NCBI GenBank assembly: GCA_948474755.1
Contig: CAOLHI010001239.1
Span: 372,001 to 436,000 of the forward strand
DNA: 64,000 nt
DNA from: Ctenosaura bakeri
Lineage: Eukaryota > Chordata > Lepidosauria > Squamata > Iguanidae
Reading direction: 5' to 3'
Shown: piece by piece, positions 22,376 through 34,380 of the stretch
Position numbering within the stretch: the stretch's first letter is position 1
How the letters are laid out: each line of letters begins with the position of its first letter
Translations under genes and position numbers: made by a program
The notes under the pieces: generated by a model
The model's input: the letters and a program-made list of their open reading frames with translations, nothing else
Database searches by the model: none
Told to the model about the DNA's origin: nothing

Positions 22376-23715
22376 ACTTAGAAGTAAATCCCAAAGATTT
22401 CAACAAGGCAGCAGGGTGATAGGATTATAGCCATAAGTAGGACTTTGATTGTAGCCCTCCCTGCCACTAACCCAACACTCCAACCATTATACCTCACAGC
22501 TTCTCCATTTCCTTCTGTTCCCTCTGTCTAAGCCATCTTTGATGTTGCATTATATTTTTCTCTTTTGATAAGTCATCACAACTATCTTGATAATAATTCC
22601 TGCAGATCTGGCTGTGAAGTGCCACAGAAGGCAAGAAATGAAGCTCTGCCATGCTTCAGATCCTGCTGATAAAATGCCACAAGGCACTTGCACAGAGAGA
22701 GATATTCAAAGAAAAAGAATAATAATTGGAACAGCTCATAACTCATTCTAATCAGAATACCACTGGGTGGAAGATGGCTATTACAAACAAACAAATACAA
22801 TCAATTATTCTCCTTTTTCCTGTTTAGTACAATAATCTCAGCAGTAGTTATCTACATTATGGTAACCAGAGGCTATTAAGGAAGTGGATGCTGTGACTGC
22901 TGTAATGGGAGACCTTTTGACTGAAGCACAGGTGATGGCAACTCTTTAAAAGGCATTGATCCCTACAGAAAATTTTCAACAGAGTCACCATTGTTATTTT
23001 CAGAAATGGGCATGCAGTACAGTGCCTTGTCCCAAAATGGCTGTGGCCTTCAAGCAATCCTACTGAATGTTTAAAAAATTTAAAAGATTTTTCTGATCAT
23101 TCAAAGGGACCAAGCTAATGCAATCCTTAAGGGCCAAATTAATATCAGTCCTGTCTCCAAAGTTAAAAGAACACTTACCATGTGGGGAAAGCCAAAAGTC
23201 AGTGGAAGATTCTGAAAAGATAGAAAAGGCTAAAAGGTGTCTTCTCTCTTCAAGTAGGAATGCAAGAAACAGTCATAAATATTCTCATTCTTGATTACAA
23301 CGAATATCTCAATGCTTTTTCTTTGATATTGTGGTCCATAGAAGGCAATATAGATTGGTTGATTGATACATCAATGCATCAAGCCACCCCAATGAGATAA
23401 TGGCCAAGCACCACAAGATTTTTCCTATTTTGGAAGATTTTTGTGGGAAAAAAATGTGCCTTTTGGAACAAAGTTTATTCACTGAATCAGAGTTCAAAGG
23501 CATTGGCTGTGGAGCAAAATACTCTTCCCACATGCATGTTCATGTGGTCTGAAGATGGGGTTAGCTATAGTTGCTCCCTCTTCTGGGTTTGGATGGATGC
23601 AACCCTAAATCTCTTTGGTTTTACTGTCAGTTCCAGTTCCAGCACAGGTATCTCATCTCTGCAGAGTGTTGACTGATACTTAATAAATCTGGCCATGGGA
23701 CTCTTTCATATCTAA
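22376..23715. other. Unannotated DNA
   Basis: No supportable feature. The short frames at 22582-23676 lack domains. Confidence 0.4.
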
Positions 23716-23884
23716 CAGTTAACTGCTATGGCAACATCATATGGAATCCTGGGATTTGTAGTTTAGTCAGTGACACCAGAGTAGTGCTCAGGCTTAGAAT
23801 ACTAAGTACCCCTGCCTAAACTGCAAATCCTAGGATTACATAGGATGGGACCACAGCAGTTAAAATCAAATCATAGCACTATAA
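23716..23884. mobile_element. Short palindromic DNA element (MITE-like)
   Basis: The left arm (AACAGTTAACTGCTATGG, ATATGGAATCCTGGGATTTG) is mirrored by the right arm (CAAATCCTAGGATTACATAG, CAGCAGTTAAAATC). Related to the element at 6085-6240. No duplication identified. Confidence 0.6.
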
Positions 23885-24534
23885 TTTCTTGAGTCATGCC
23901 TCTTTGTGTTGTATCTCTGGGTTGAAAGAATATTTGCAAACTTACTTTTCTTTGATGAGAAAAGATATCTCGGAATGTGAGACACAGCATTGAAAAAGCT
24001 GTCAACTGTTTAACTGAACAGTTTAAAATGGATAAGAATTTATATGGTTTTGAAATGTCTAAATCTCAGTTGGAAGAACAATAATGTGCTGGTGAGGAAC
24101 ATTTAATTGCCAAAATGTATACGGTAAGTTATTGTTGAAAATTGAAACAGAAGATGAACAAGTGAAAGCTTGTATGATTAAATGTAGGGGTGGGCCAACC
24201 AAATCCTCGAATCCTGGGTAAGTATTTGAGATTCCTGAATCTGAATCCCTGTGCCAAAATAGGCAAACCGAATCTTTCAAATCCACCAACTAAATAGATT
24301 GTTGGAGACTGGGACACCTGAAAACCAGGGAGACCAAGATGCCTGAAAACCTGGACCATACACACAAGGGAGGCTACTAAGTAGGTGAGGTTTTCCCTTT
24401 GCTAATTGTTAGCCTTTGCTAACAATTTCACAAATTACAGCTGGGCTTGATTTCTAAGATATTTTAACTGAACATTTCATATTTAAGTTCAGTACTTGAA
24501 AAGAAGCTACAGGCTTGAGATTTCAAGAACAGCT

Positions 24535-24675
24535 GAAACATTCCTTTGTAGAGCTCCCTTGCAAACCTCTTTCAGACACAATTCTGGGGTTTGGAGTTTT
24601 ACAAGGTTGTCACAGCCTTCTTTGCCAAAGTGTGCTACTGCATCATCAAACTACAAACTCCAGGATGCCATAAGG
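24535..24675. mobile_element. MITE-like palindromic remnant nested in hAT
   Basis: ATTCTGGGGTTTGGAGTTTT on the left and AAACTACAAACTCCAGGATG on the right form loose inverted arms similar to the palindromic MITEs elsewhere. The borders are unclear. Confidence 0.4.
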
Positions 24676-24730
24676 AGCTATGCAAAGAAAAACCAGTTTT
24701 GACCTGGATTATCTCTCTACTGTAGTATGT

Positions 24731-24798
24731 GGCCCTGTTTACACAGGCAGGAAAATGTGGGATTAATCCACATTTTCCTGCCTGTGTAGAAAGGGCCT
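24731..24798. mobile_element. 68-bp near-perfect palindromic micro-MITE
   Basis: GGCCCTGTTTACACAGGCAG...AATGTGG, a 7-nt centre (GATTAAT), then CCACATTTTCCTGCCTGTGT...AAAGGGCC. The arms are about 30 bp with few mismatches. It lies within the hAT element and is probably a separate insertion; no clear duplication. Confidence 0.7.
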
Positions 24799-25068
24799 TC
24801 GTGTCATTTTCAACCTGGGGAGATCCTGAGGCAAAACTATGACAATTGTCTTGGCCAGATTTCTTCAGAGGGAGGTTTGCCTTTGCCTAGGCTTTTACTA
24901 AGGCTGAGAGAGCGTGTCTTGCCTAAGATTATCCTTCTTTCCCTTGCTTTTAAAACTCTTTTTAAAAGAAGGATTCAAAAGATTTGAGATTCGTGGATTC
25001 CCAGAACCTTCCAGGGATTTGGATCTGGATTCAGAAAATTCTGGATTCGTCCCATCCCTAATTAAATG

Positions 25069-25285
25069 GGCTCAAAATGTGGGGCATCATATCCAGATGG
25101 AATGATGGGAAAGGATGTGAGTAAAACATCTTAAATACACTCTGAGTTATGATCTTAAAGAATTTTCCCAACAGGAAGATGAAGGCAACTGGTCTAAGCC
25201 ACACACGTGGCCAGTGAAGCCATGTGCCCAGTGCTGCCAGTCCAAATTGCAACTCATCTGCAAGGTAAATCTTGAAGATTATTTT
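25069..25285. other. Unannotated DNA
   Basis: Nothing identified. Confidence 0.4.
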
Positions 25286-25662
25286 ACTTAAGGAAAGATC
25301 TTTGGTTAAATTTAAAAATGATTGGGATGAATGGATTGAATGGAGACTGTTGGGGGGGGGAAGTTAATTATTGGTTTTGAAGGTTAAGCTTATAGTTATT
25401 AAATACTAGGCAGCAGTGTATGTAATGATAAACACACTAGAAGAAACATATCTTGTAGATTATCTTTGAACCAAAAGCTGGTGAGTTAGTAGTTACTTAT
25501 ATGTATTTTTGTCCTTTTTTTTTTTTTAGTTCAGTTGTAGTCTAGTTTAATGTAATATTTGGTTAGATAGTAGAGTTTGTCTGCTTACTTACTGTTTGTC
25601 TTGTTAATCCCCTATATGTTGTTCTATATATTAAATACATGTTAATAAACATATTTAAAAAA
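25286..25662 (+). mobile_element. Possible L1 3' end
   Basis: A short L1-like C-terminal reading (KFKNDWDEWIEW) is followed by an AT- and T-rich 3' UTR-like stretch and a terminal TTAATAAACATATTTAAAAA. The evidence is compositional and positional only. Confidence 0.35.
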
Positions 25663-25945
25663 GAGGAAAAGCTATCAACTGCTGGAAGATTTTCCACCCC
25701 TGTGCCAGAGTGAAATGACATGTCCCTTTTTCAGCAGCAGCAGCAGCAACATCAAAGAATGCTGCAGTTTGTACAAAACCAGTACATTTTATGTGCCAAA
25801 ACATTCTAGATTGTGTAAGCCCCCCTTGTGTAATCTTATGTACTATTTTTGATTATTATACAAATGTGGAATAACTCTTGCAACCTTAAGCATCATGGAA
25901 AAGACTTGTGAAAAATTTTATTCTCACATGAGGATGAGACAATTG
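25663..25945. other. Unannotated DNA
   Basis: Contains a short (CAG)n run at ~25734; otherwise nothing. Confidence 0.4.
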
Positions 25946-26380
25946 TGCATTTGTTGTTTGTTGTATGCCTTCAGGTGATTTGCATTTTATGGCAACCCTA
26001 AGGTGACCTTGATAGCCAACGTGGTATAGTGGTTTGAGTGTTGGACTACAACTCTAGAGACCAGGGTTTTATTTGCCTCTCAGTCATGGGAACTCGCTGG
26101 GTAACCTTGGGTGCATCACATACTCTCAGCTCCAGAAAACCTCATGCTAGTTTCACCTGAGGGTCATAAGTCAGAAATGATTTGAAGCCACACAATAACA
26201 ACAAAGGTGACTCTATTATGGAGTTTTTGTGGAAAGTTTTTTTTTCCAGAGAGCACTTTCCATTTTCTTCCTCTTTTTTTTCCTCCTCTTCATCACCCAG
26301 TAAGTTTCTGTGGCTGAGTGGGAATTCAAATTCTAGTCTTCCAGAGTCCCAGTCCAACAGTCAAAACACTGCACCACATC
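25946..26380 (-). repeat. Sauria-type SINE, minus strand, split by another SINE
   Basis: Tail part at 25946-26010 (TTGTTGTTTGTTGTATGCCT, GGCAACCCTAAGGTGACC) and body/head at 26207-26380 (TTTCTGTGGCTGAGTGGGAA, GTCCAACAGTCAAAACACTG) read as one minus-strand SINE interrupted at the conserved GGTGAC block. GGTGAC recurs at both junctions (GGTGACCTTGATAG and GGTGACTCTATTAT), which may include the target-site duplication of the inserted copy. Confidence 0.8.
26011..26206 (+). repeat. Sauria-type SINE nested in an opposite-strand SINE
   Basis: Near full-length + copy: AACGTGGTATAGTGGTTTGA head, CTAGAGACCAGGGTTTTATT, CATGGGAACTCGCTGGGTAA, tail AGTCAGAAATGATTTGAAG and ACAATAACAACAA. It is younger than the minus-strand SINE it splits. 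Confidence 0.85.
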
Positions 26381-26384
26381 AAAT

Positions 26385-28057
26385 TGAGCATTTACATTCC
26401 TACTGGAATTGGAGGAGAATTCTCATTCGAACCCCTACAAATCCTGAAAAGGAGTATTTAGAATTGTCAGCCAGAGAGCTTTAGTGCCTCACCAAGGTAT
26501 ATTTGAGGAAAGTGAAGGTGTGGGACATAATTGTAAAGGGGTTTGTAAAATCTCTAGCACTCACCATATGCCTGATGAAATTAGCTGGCATATGCCACCA
26601 GTGAATATCAGAGTGGTGGAATGGAGAATGCTTTGAGATGAACTAATATCTGCTGAATCTGAACTGAGTCTACATTAACTGATTTTACAGTCAGTCTAAA
26701 CTGAGATAGGGAACTTTTATCCATACATATTTATTTGTAGGAGAATACAAATTAAGAAATTAGGAAGGAGAAATCTCAAATGGCTCCAATATTGCTAATG
26801 CTATCACCACTGTTTGACATCTAAAGAAGAGCACAACATGTCTGGTGTCTAGAAAGAGAAACTTACAGACTTGATTGGACTGAATCAGGAGAGAGCTAGC
26901 AGGTCTTCTCCAATTCACATTTTGATCCAGAATGGAGGAGAATTTGTATAGGGTTTTTTAAAAAAATCCTCATCCATGTCTGTCTTAGGAGAATTTCACC
27001 AATATTTCAAGCTCTTCTCATAGCTACAACTCAGCTTTCCCCAGCCCAACTTTCAGATATTTTGGACTCCATCTCAAATACACTGGCTGATGAGAACTAT
27101 ACTACAAACATATGGGGGGTACCGTAACTGTTGCTAAAACCTACAGTACCTTGTCAAATTTAGTCTCTTAGTACTGGTGGAGGTGGATTTGGATTAAGAG
27201 GTTGACACATTTGAAGTTAGGGTAATGCCAGCTAACGATCTTTCTGAAAGTGGCTCACTGTTGCTCTTCTTGCCTAGCATCTCCCCACCCCAAATCTCTG
27301 TTAATTGTGCATTACCAAGGAAAAATATGCCCTGCTACCCAGGCTTTTACAACCAAAACCCGCCAGCCAACTTTAAGAATATGAGTTGCCTTTACAAAAT
27401 TGCTTTGCAGACAGAATTTAGTGGAAAGCACAGGGGAGATACATTCTGTGTGAGAGAAAATCCCATCAATGGTTATTTAACCATTAATTATTGCTGAAGG
27501 CAAGAGTACATTTTAAATGATTTCGCTCTTGTGCAAAATTAATACGTATCCTAGTACATTCCTTTACAATCTTGAAAATATAGCAAGATGTTTCCTCTCA
27601 CTGTGTGAAGCCTTTTAATAACTACTTAAAATGGCATGGGAACCAGTGGACTCAGGAAGTAGCCCTTTTCATAAGTGCCTATTACATAACAAGATGGATG
27701 CAAATGTATCATTTCTTAAATTAAAAAAAATGAAATAGTATATAAGGGCCTCAGTCACCTAAGTTTGTTCTTCCAGTGAAAGTCCCACTCGATTTCTCTT
27801 GCTTTACTGAGAATGTAATGAAAGGGCTTCTTATATTTGCACCGATCTCTTTTGCCACCTTATAAAATGGCAATTCCTTCTATTTTAAAAGCATGTGCCT
27901 GGTGACCGCTGCTAAAGCAGGGACTATAGCATCAGGGCTGAGTCCAAGAACAAAGTGGCTTAGCACAGAATCAGCTCATCTTGAGCGTTGCACCCGAAAA
28001 CTTTAGACAACCTCGCCTATTAAACAGCATGGGAGTTGGAACCTGAGCTCTAAACAA
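26385..28057. other. Unannotated DNA
   Basis: No element or exon supported; 27225-27497 is a 90-aa frame without domain or context. Confidence 0.4.
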
Positions 28058-28065
28058 ACTGTCAG

Positions 28066-28964
28066 CAGTGATGTATTTAAGACTTTTACTCCAAACTTCA
28101 AGTCAAGCCTCAAGTATCTACCTTCAAGTCTCAAGTGAAGTTTTAAATCTGGGAGCCAACTTTAAAAGGAGCTGTAGTGTGTGTGTGTTTGGGTGTGAAG
28201 TTTCAATAACTAGAAAATTGAAAAGGTGTGCACAAAGTTATGTAAAAAAAAATTAAATTTATCATGCCCAAGTTCAACAAGGCTTTATTTAAACAAAGCT
28301 GTGCTGTTAATCAAATTTCTTCTGAAGTGGGGAATAGGATTCTTTTTACTTCTCCTTCCCAGAGCTGGAGGCTTTTGTGTCAATGGGTATAAGAGTCTGC
28401 AGCTTTTGAGGTGGGGAATAGGATCCTTCTTACTTCCCATTTCTGAAGCTGTAGGATCCTTCTTACTCCCAATTACTGAAGCTTCAGATGTAGAAGGAAG
28501 GATCCTTCTTCCTTAAGCTTGTTAGGCAACACATCTGCTATTTCCCTCTGAGAAGTTCATCCTGTGTTCTGGGGGTCTTTCCTTTTGCTCTTGGGAAAAG
28601 TTTTAGAAGGTTCCTCTGATATGCATCAGGAACAGGCTGACAAGCAGACACCAGCCCAGCCTCAAGCCTGTTGCCTAACCTGTTGCTGTTCCCTTCTGAG
28701 AAATGCACTCACACTCTGGGCTTGAGACAGATCCTCATAGGACCAGTAGACAAAGATGGAACTGTTGTTCAAAGTCATAAGGTTTGTGGATGAACGTGTT
28801 ATGTTACTGAACCAAAGGTAGCAAGTCAGTCACTAAAAACACACAAGTCACAAGCTGAGTCGAGTCAGTGTGTCATTTATTGCTGAGTTGAGTCCAAGTC
28901 AAGTCTCTGAAACAATTTGAGCCAGACTTGAGTTGGAATCAATCGACTTGAGTCTACATCACTG
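28066..28964. mobile_element. Non-autonomous hAT element with 8-bp TSD
   Basis: Both ends read CAGTGATGTA inward (right end TACATCACTG), with subterminal CAAGTC/GACTTG repeats on both sides. The flanks ACTGTCAG (28058-28065) and ACAGTCAG (28965-28972) match at 7 of 8 positions, fitting an hAT duplication with one later change. Inside, a repeated GGGGAATAGGATCCTTCTTA-type unit lies at 28328-28515. No transposase. Confidence 0.8.
28328..28515 (+). repeat. Irregular tandem repeats inside hAT element
   Basis: GTGGGGAATAGGATTCTTTT, GTGGGGAATAGGATCCTTCT and TAGGATCCTTCTTACTCCC recur with TTCTGAAGCT / TACTGAAGCT. Three to four degenerate units of ~50-80 bp. Confidence 0.7.
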
Positions 28965-29004
28965 ACAGTCAGGGTACCAAACAGGCAACCCTCATCATTA
29001 CCTT

Positions 29005-29300
29005 CTATGATTGCCCCTTCAGGTAGGACTGAAGACATCATCAAAGAGTCCCCATATCCTGTCCAAGAGGTGTATCCCAGAAGGATACCATGGTGTTTGG
29101 GGGGAAGGTATTAAAAGCTGCTGACAGCCCCAGCAGAACCAAAAAGGATAACATCCCCCCTTGCACTTTCCAGGGTAGGCTATCTATCAAAACAACAAAA
29201 GCCATCTCTATATGACAGCCAGGCCTGAACCAAATTAAAATGGATCTAGATAATCCATTTCACCCCAAAACAACAGGAAGTGTGAGGCCGGCACATGCTC
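29005..29300. repeat. Interspersed repeat family B fragment
   Basis: Contains TTAAAAGCTGCTGACAGCCC, CAGCAGAACCAAAAAGGATA and CCAGGCCTGAACC...AAATGGATCTAGATAATCC. I recognise this order from a very common reptilian interspersed repeat, but cannot place its superfamily with certainty. Another part of the same family lies at 62230-62960. Confidence 0.5.
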
Positions 29301-29828
29301 TGGAAACTTGATAAAAAAAAAGGGGGGGCATCCTACAGTTTCTTTAGCATGTCTGTCACTTGCTATTTGCTGTAACTGTGACTTCAGCTTACTTAAAACT
29401 GAAACTTCCCAATTACACACAATACCAACAAATTTAGGATCCATGGGTAAATGATACTTGCCATACTATGTAAATATTTTGCTTTCTTCTCCTGGTCTCC
29501 AGAGAATTAATGACTTTTATTTTATTAATATAAAAGTCTGCTTTTGGGATTGTAAAGGAAACTGATTAAGCACCCTAGTGTGCATGTCTTTGCTTAGAAA
29601 ATTTTTTGATTAAAAGCAACTGCTACAACTACCAAGGAGCGAAACTACCTACTTAAAATTCACAATCCTAAATGTTAGTGTGTTGATTTACTTTGTTAAA
29701 TGGTTTCAACGACGACATAAGAAATGCATTTGTTAGAACTAAGCATAGACTGCATTTGGCGACTATGTTAAATCATGGCTTGTCATTATCAGAGTCTGAA
29801 AATAATGTCGTGTAACATGTTCAGGAGC
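29301..29828. other. Unannotated DNA
   Basis: Nothing identified. Confidence 0.4.
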
Positions 29829-30530
29829 AGCCATGGTGGCCGTGCAGCAAAATATGATAAAATCAAAAATCCAAAAAAAAAAAAGGTGATACCTTTATTG
29901 GCCAACCAAAATGCACAATATACATCATGCAAACTTTTGAAGCTTTACTGGCTTTGTCATCAGGCAAAAATGTTAAGAATCATAAACGAGAATAAAAGTC
30001 ATTATGTTAGAGTCATGGGCCTACATTTTGTCTCAGACACTACTTATCAAGCTATTTGCTGTAACTAAATGTTTTTCTAGGTATAACAGTACTGGGACAT
30101 CTTGAGAAATTCAATGATCTCTGTCTAAGGAAAGGATAGTCAGCTTCAAGCAGGACAGGGGCAGCCTGGATTTCAAGGAAAGTTACCTTTCTGTTGCTAA
30201 TGGATTTGAAATTTTATTACCTTTCTTTTATTGCCCTTTGTCCCTAGTCCTTTGATAGCCAAGAGTGGGACTGGCTTCTGCCTGCATTAAGATCTCTCTA
30301 GACCATTTTAACTGACATCAGAAGTAATATCTGGGACAAAATGTAGGCCTGTTACTCTAACATCTTGACTTTTCTTCTCTTGTATGAATTTTTAACATCT
30401 TTCCATGATGAAGAAGCCAGTGAAGCTCTGAAAGCTTGAACGATGCATTTTCTGCATTTTGATTGGCCAATAAAGTTATCATTCTTTTGTGGACTTTTTG
30501 ATTTTGTTATATTTTACTTCTAATGTGCTA
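29829..30530. mobile_element. Long inverted-repeat element (~200-bp arms)
   Basis: Left arm (29829-30045): GCAAAATATGATAAAATCAA, ACCTTTATTGGCCAACCAAA, GTTAGAGTCATGGGCCTACA, TTTTGTCTCAGA. Right arm (~30318-30520), reverse-complemented: AAAATATAACAAAATC, ACTTTATTGGCCAATCAAAA, GTTAGAGTAACAGGCCTACA, TTTTGTCCCAGA. A ~270-bp spacer separates them. A single arm of the same family lies at 58797-58945. Superfamily unknown; it could be a terminal-inverted-repeat element or two copies in head-to-head array. Confidence 0.7.
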
Positions 30531-31480
30531 CTTGGAGAGGGGACAATGGGGCAATAACATTATTTTTTAAAAGATAATATGACTTGTACCATTGCTACTT
30601 TTTATTATAATGTGTAACACTTATTCACTGCTTCTAAAACATTGCTTTTGAGGGTTGCTGTGGGATTTTTGGCCATTTTTATAATTTTTAAATGTGTCTT
30701 TTTAAACAAAGCAGTATGAAAAGAAACTAAACACTAATGTATTGCTAACACATTACTCTCTAAATTAGTTATGGATGGATATATTTTAAAAGTGTAATGA
30801 GTAGTAGTCAGTTAATCAAGGTCTGATATAAAGAAATCTTGATTTCATCAGCCCCCTTCTTTTTTGGTGTGACTGAAAGCAGGAAAATTCTGCCCAACAC
30901 AATGTCCAGAACTGTATGGACTGTGGTTAGCTTTAACTATGGATTAATGAAACAATCCAGTTATTAATCATACATTGACCAGGCCATTGTCCAAAATTGG
31001 TATGATTGAATTCATCCTTTATAGATTGGTGGATCCGCTCCAGAAACTAAGAACTGCTTTTATCATATAATAAAGTTGCTAATCATATGTTGACACAAAG
31101 AAGGGGATGGGGGTAGATAGAGGCATAAGGATGATGTGGAACACCAGCCAAGATCTTCTTGAACCCTCATGTAGTCTAAAATATATGCCGGTGCAGTTGC
31201 ATTGGACTTCACCACTGTAGGAACAATTATGAGACAGAAGCCTCACAGTAGTGTTCCCTGTTGCACAACCACTTACATTTAGGGACACATTTTAGTTAGG
31301 GGGATCACATATTCTAGGGAAAGTATGGCTGTTTGAGAACACTTGTAGAAATGATGGAGCCAAATGTGCTCAAATGTGTTATAAATAGCCCCTTCTGCTG
31401 GGTCTAAGAAAGTGACAGACAGAAGCTACAGGATTGTTGCTATTATGTACCTAATCAAGGGAGCTGTAAAGTGCACTAAG
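30531..31480. other. Unannotated DNA
   Basis: Nothing supported. Confidence 0.4.
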
Positions 31481-31679
31481 GGCCTTTCTGCACTATGCTG
31501 TTATAGTGTTATTCTTCCACTTTCAACATCCTGTGGAATTCTGGGGTTTGTAGTCTACTGAGGCCAAAGAGCTCTCTGGCTGAGAATTCTAAAAGCCCCT
31601 CTCCAAATTCCAAATCCCAGGATTCCATAGGATATTGCAAGTGGAATAATAGCACTATAGCAGTGTAGGACAGAAAGGC
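31481..31679. mobile_element. Palindromic MITE (copy 2)
   Basis: Ends GGCCTTTCTGCAC / GACAGAAAGGC, with arms GTTATAGTGTTATTCTTCCA and TGGAATAATAGCACTATAGC. Its outer bases are close to the Harbinger terminal repeat (GGCCTTTTCCGCAC). Confidence 0.85.
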
Positions 31680-33784
31680 TCTGAGAATGTTAGCAAAAGG
31701 TTCTACATCATTTACATGTCCTACAACTCAGTACCTATTATTTGAAAGTTAATTGTATTGTGTCATCACCAGTGGTTTTCCTGCTTCTCAGCATCCAACT
31801 CACTTTGAGGCCAAAACTTTAGAGTTGGTGAAGGCAGTTGATGCTCATGTTTAAATTAGTACCGATCAACTGTGTAACATACAGCAGTTTCTCTACAACA
31901 AAACTCAAGGTATATACAAAATTTCAGTGAATAAATATGCCATTCTAACGTATTAAAAGATAAAATTTAGTCTGTATCACTCTGCATTGTCTGTCTTTGC
32001 AATTGCTTTTCTGAATGCCTCTACAGAATGCAAACTATTGTATCTGCACTCTGTTAATGCTATCTCCTGTTTGGGGAAAAACAATTTCAGAAAGAATAGT
32101 TATTATTGAATTTTACCATCTTTCTATTCTCACAGAAGTAGTTGTAATACCAGTCAGGTATGTCTAGAAAATAAAACCTTGACAATGTAATAAAGATAAG
32201 GGGAAAAATTCTACTTTATTAACCTTTCTGAAGCAGGGGCTCTCCGTCTAGTGATTCCTTCAACTGTTCCATATATTTCTTTAATATGAAACCTAAAATG
32301 ACTTAGCAAATTTCAGGATCATCCAGTAAGAGTGGAATAGGGTCTTTGGCAGTAAATGGAGGGTTTCTAACACAAAGTAGAGAGGGTGAAAGAGGAAAGT
32401 GTTAGAGGGAAGCTTAACTCTTTTTTTCATCTCATGCCTTTTCTCTATAGCATCTCCTCTTTGGATGGTCTTTATCTCAGGATGGCTCAGAAAGTTACCT
32501 TCCTGGTCAGCTGAAGAAAAACAGCTGGGGAGGAATTGCAAGAACCAAGTAAGACCATATTTCAAATAGCTCGTGACAAATAGGTCTTCCTATCAGCTTT
32601 CATCACTTCATATTTTGTGATATGTTGACCTAGACAATATGCTCTGATCTCTATGTATAGCTTTCTGAAATCTGCATTTTAGCGAGAGAGATTTAGTATG
32701 ACCTAGGTCTCATGACAGTTAAAGTGGAAGCAAAGCACTATAATTGTAAATGTCAAAGCATCCCAGGGCTCTCTGTTTGAGCCCAAAGGTACTTGTATGT
32801 TTTTTGTGTTTGTGAAAAAGTGATGCACCAGAAAAAAAAGGTGGAGACAAGGGGAGGGGAATGAAAAAACAAACACATGGGTGAATACACTTGGGCACAA
32901 TGTGCTGTCTAGATCAAGGCAAGCGGAAGACGGTTTGTATCACAGTTTGTGAGTCCTCTTGTTGTGCTGGGCCTTGAGGGGGAAAAAAAGCCTGCCAGAA
33001 GACTTATAGCAAATCTTTATCAAAGCCAGCAGCAGTATTGGTCCTAGACAAAAATCTCCTCATTATCAGGTGTGTTGCAGCTAAGGTCTTCTATTATACA
33101 AGCCTTGGGGAAATGGTAGCAAATACTGCAGCTGCTGGGCACATTGTGCTGCCTGTCTGGATGCCAAATATGCTTAGATGGATTTTCCCCTGGATCTGGA
33201 TTGTCATATTACCTGGTTATGCGGGTCTTTGCCAAAATCCAGGTCCTTGTATTTAGGTTGCATTCATGCTTGTGTCTAAAATCAACTGAAATCAAAGCAG
33301 TTCCAATACCTTCCCAATCTTTACTTCTCTCACCTTAAAGGGTTCACTCTCTGGTCTCTCTCTGGTTTCAGACTTGAAATCACAGGAAATGAAAAGCTAC
33401 TGACCCAGCAACTCTAATTTCATGAATTTTCCAAAATGTGAAATTTGGCCCTCATCTTAGCCTCTCAGATACTATAAAAATGAGTTTTATGGTATGTGCC
33501 TAATATATTTGTGTGCATGTACATCTGGGCGTGTGCTTAAAACCAAGAAGCTATGTCCTATTATGGTAACAGAATCTGAGTCTTACATCTACATTTATTC
33601 GAGTGGTATTTTATGATTGATGGGACAGGGAGGCAAAGGAGAGGTGTTTAAAATGTGATCAAACCAAGCTTTCAGCTAATGTATTACATTCAAATTACAG
33701 ATCCAATTGATGCCAGATATGCTTTAAGCCTAATGCATGGGAATGCTCTTACAGTAAATCTCATGACCAGATTTTGAAAGCAAT
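31680..33784. other. Unannotated DNA
   Basis: No gene, RNA or repeat identified. Short frames (for example 32293-32565) lack domains. Confidence 0.4.
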
Positions 33785-33959
33785 TACTGTATTTGCTAGC
33801 GTAGAAGACTCACTTTTTTTCCTTGAAAAATACAGTTTGAAAATCAGGTGCATCTTATATGCCGGTATATCTTATATGTCAGCAAAAACAGTATTTGCTG
33901 GCATATAAATAGGGTGCGTCTTATGTGCTGGTGCATCTTATACGCCGGCAAATACGGTA
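33785..33959. mobile_element. Small inverted-repeat DNA element
   Basis: Left TACTGTATTTGCTAGCGTA and right TACGCCGGCAAATACGGTA are inverted copies; internal repeats TGCATCTTATA and GCGTCTTAT recur. Probably a non-autonomous DNA transposon; no duplication found. Confidence 0.6.
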
Positions 33960-34380
33960 CATTTGGTCCATGGCTTACATGGAAGGGAACATTATGAATG
34001 CTGACCAAAAGATGTGAACAGAATATGAATGAATAAAAAAAAAGATGCTGAAGGTGATGAGGTCCTTTCAAAAACCATTAACTTGAGAAACCAACAGCCG
34101 AGCCACAATATATAGCTAGCCATTTTAAAGATTTTTTTTTTTTTACTTTGACATTGGAGACTCAGGTTCAAAATGCTGTTCAGCAGCAAAGCTTACTGGC
34201 TAAGCTAGAGTCAATATTTCTCAGTCTGATCTATATCACAGCTGCTTTGAGAATTAGATAAACATGGATTTTTAAGGGTTTTGTACAGCCTAAAAGCAGA
34301 ACAAACAAACAAAAAAAGCCAAAAAGTTATTTCATAAGCCCCATCAAAGTTGCTCAAGAAGGCTTAAGTGAGAAGAAGTC
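33960..34380. other. Unannotated DNA
   Basis: Homopolymer A and T runs only. Confidence 0.4.

Larger units (their letters stand above)
24185..25060. mobile_element. Non-autonomous hAT element with perfect 8-bp TSD
   Basis: The ends are TAGGGGTGGG and CCCATCCCTA, with subterminal GAATC-rich repeats on both sides (TCCTCGAATCC left; CTGGATTCGTCC right). ATTAAATG at 24177-24184 and 25061-25068 is a perfect 8-bp duplication, the hallmark length for hAT. There is no transposase frame inside. Two shorter elements lie within it (24535-24675 and 24731-24798). Confidence 0.88.
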
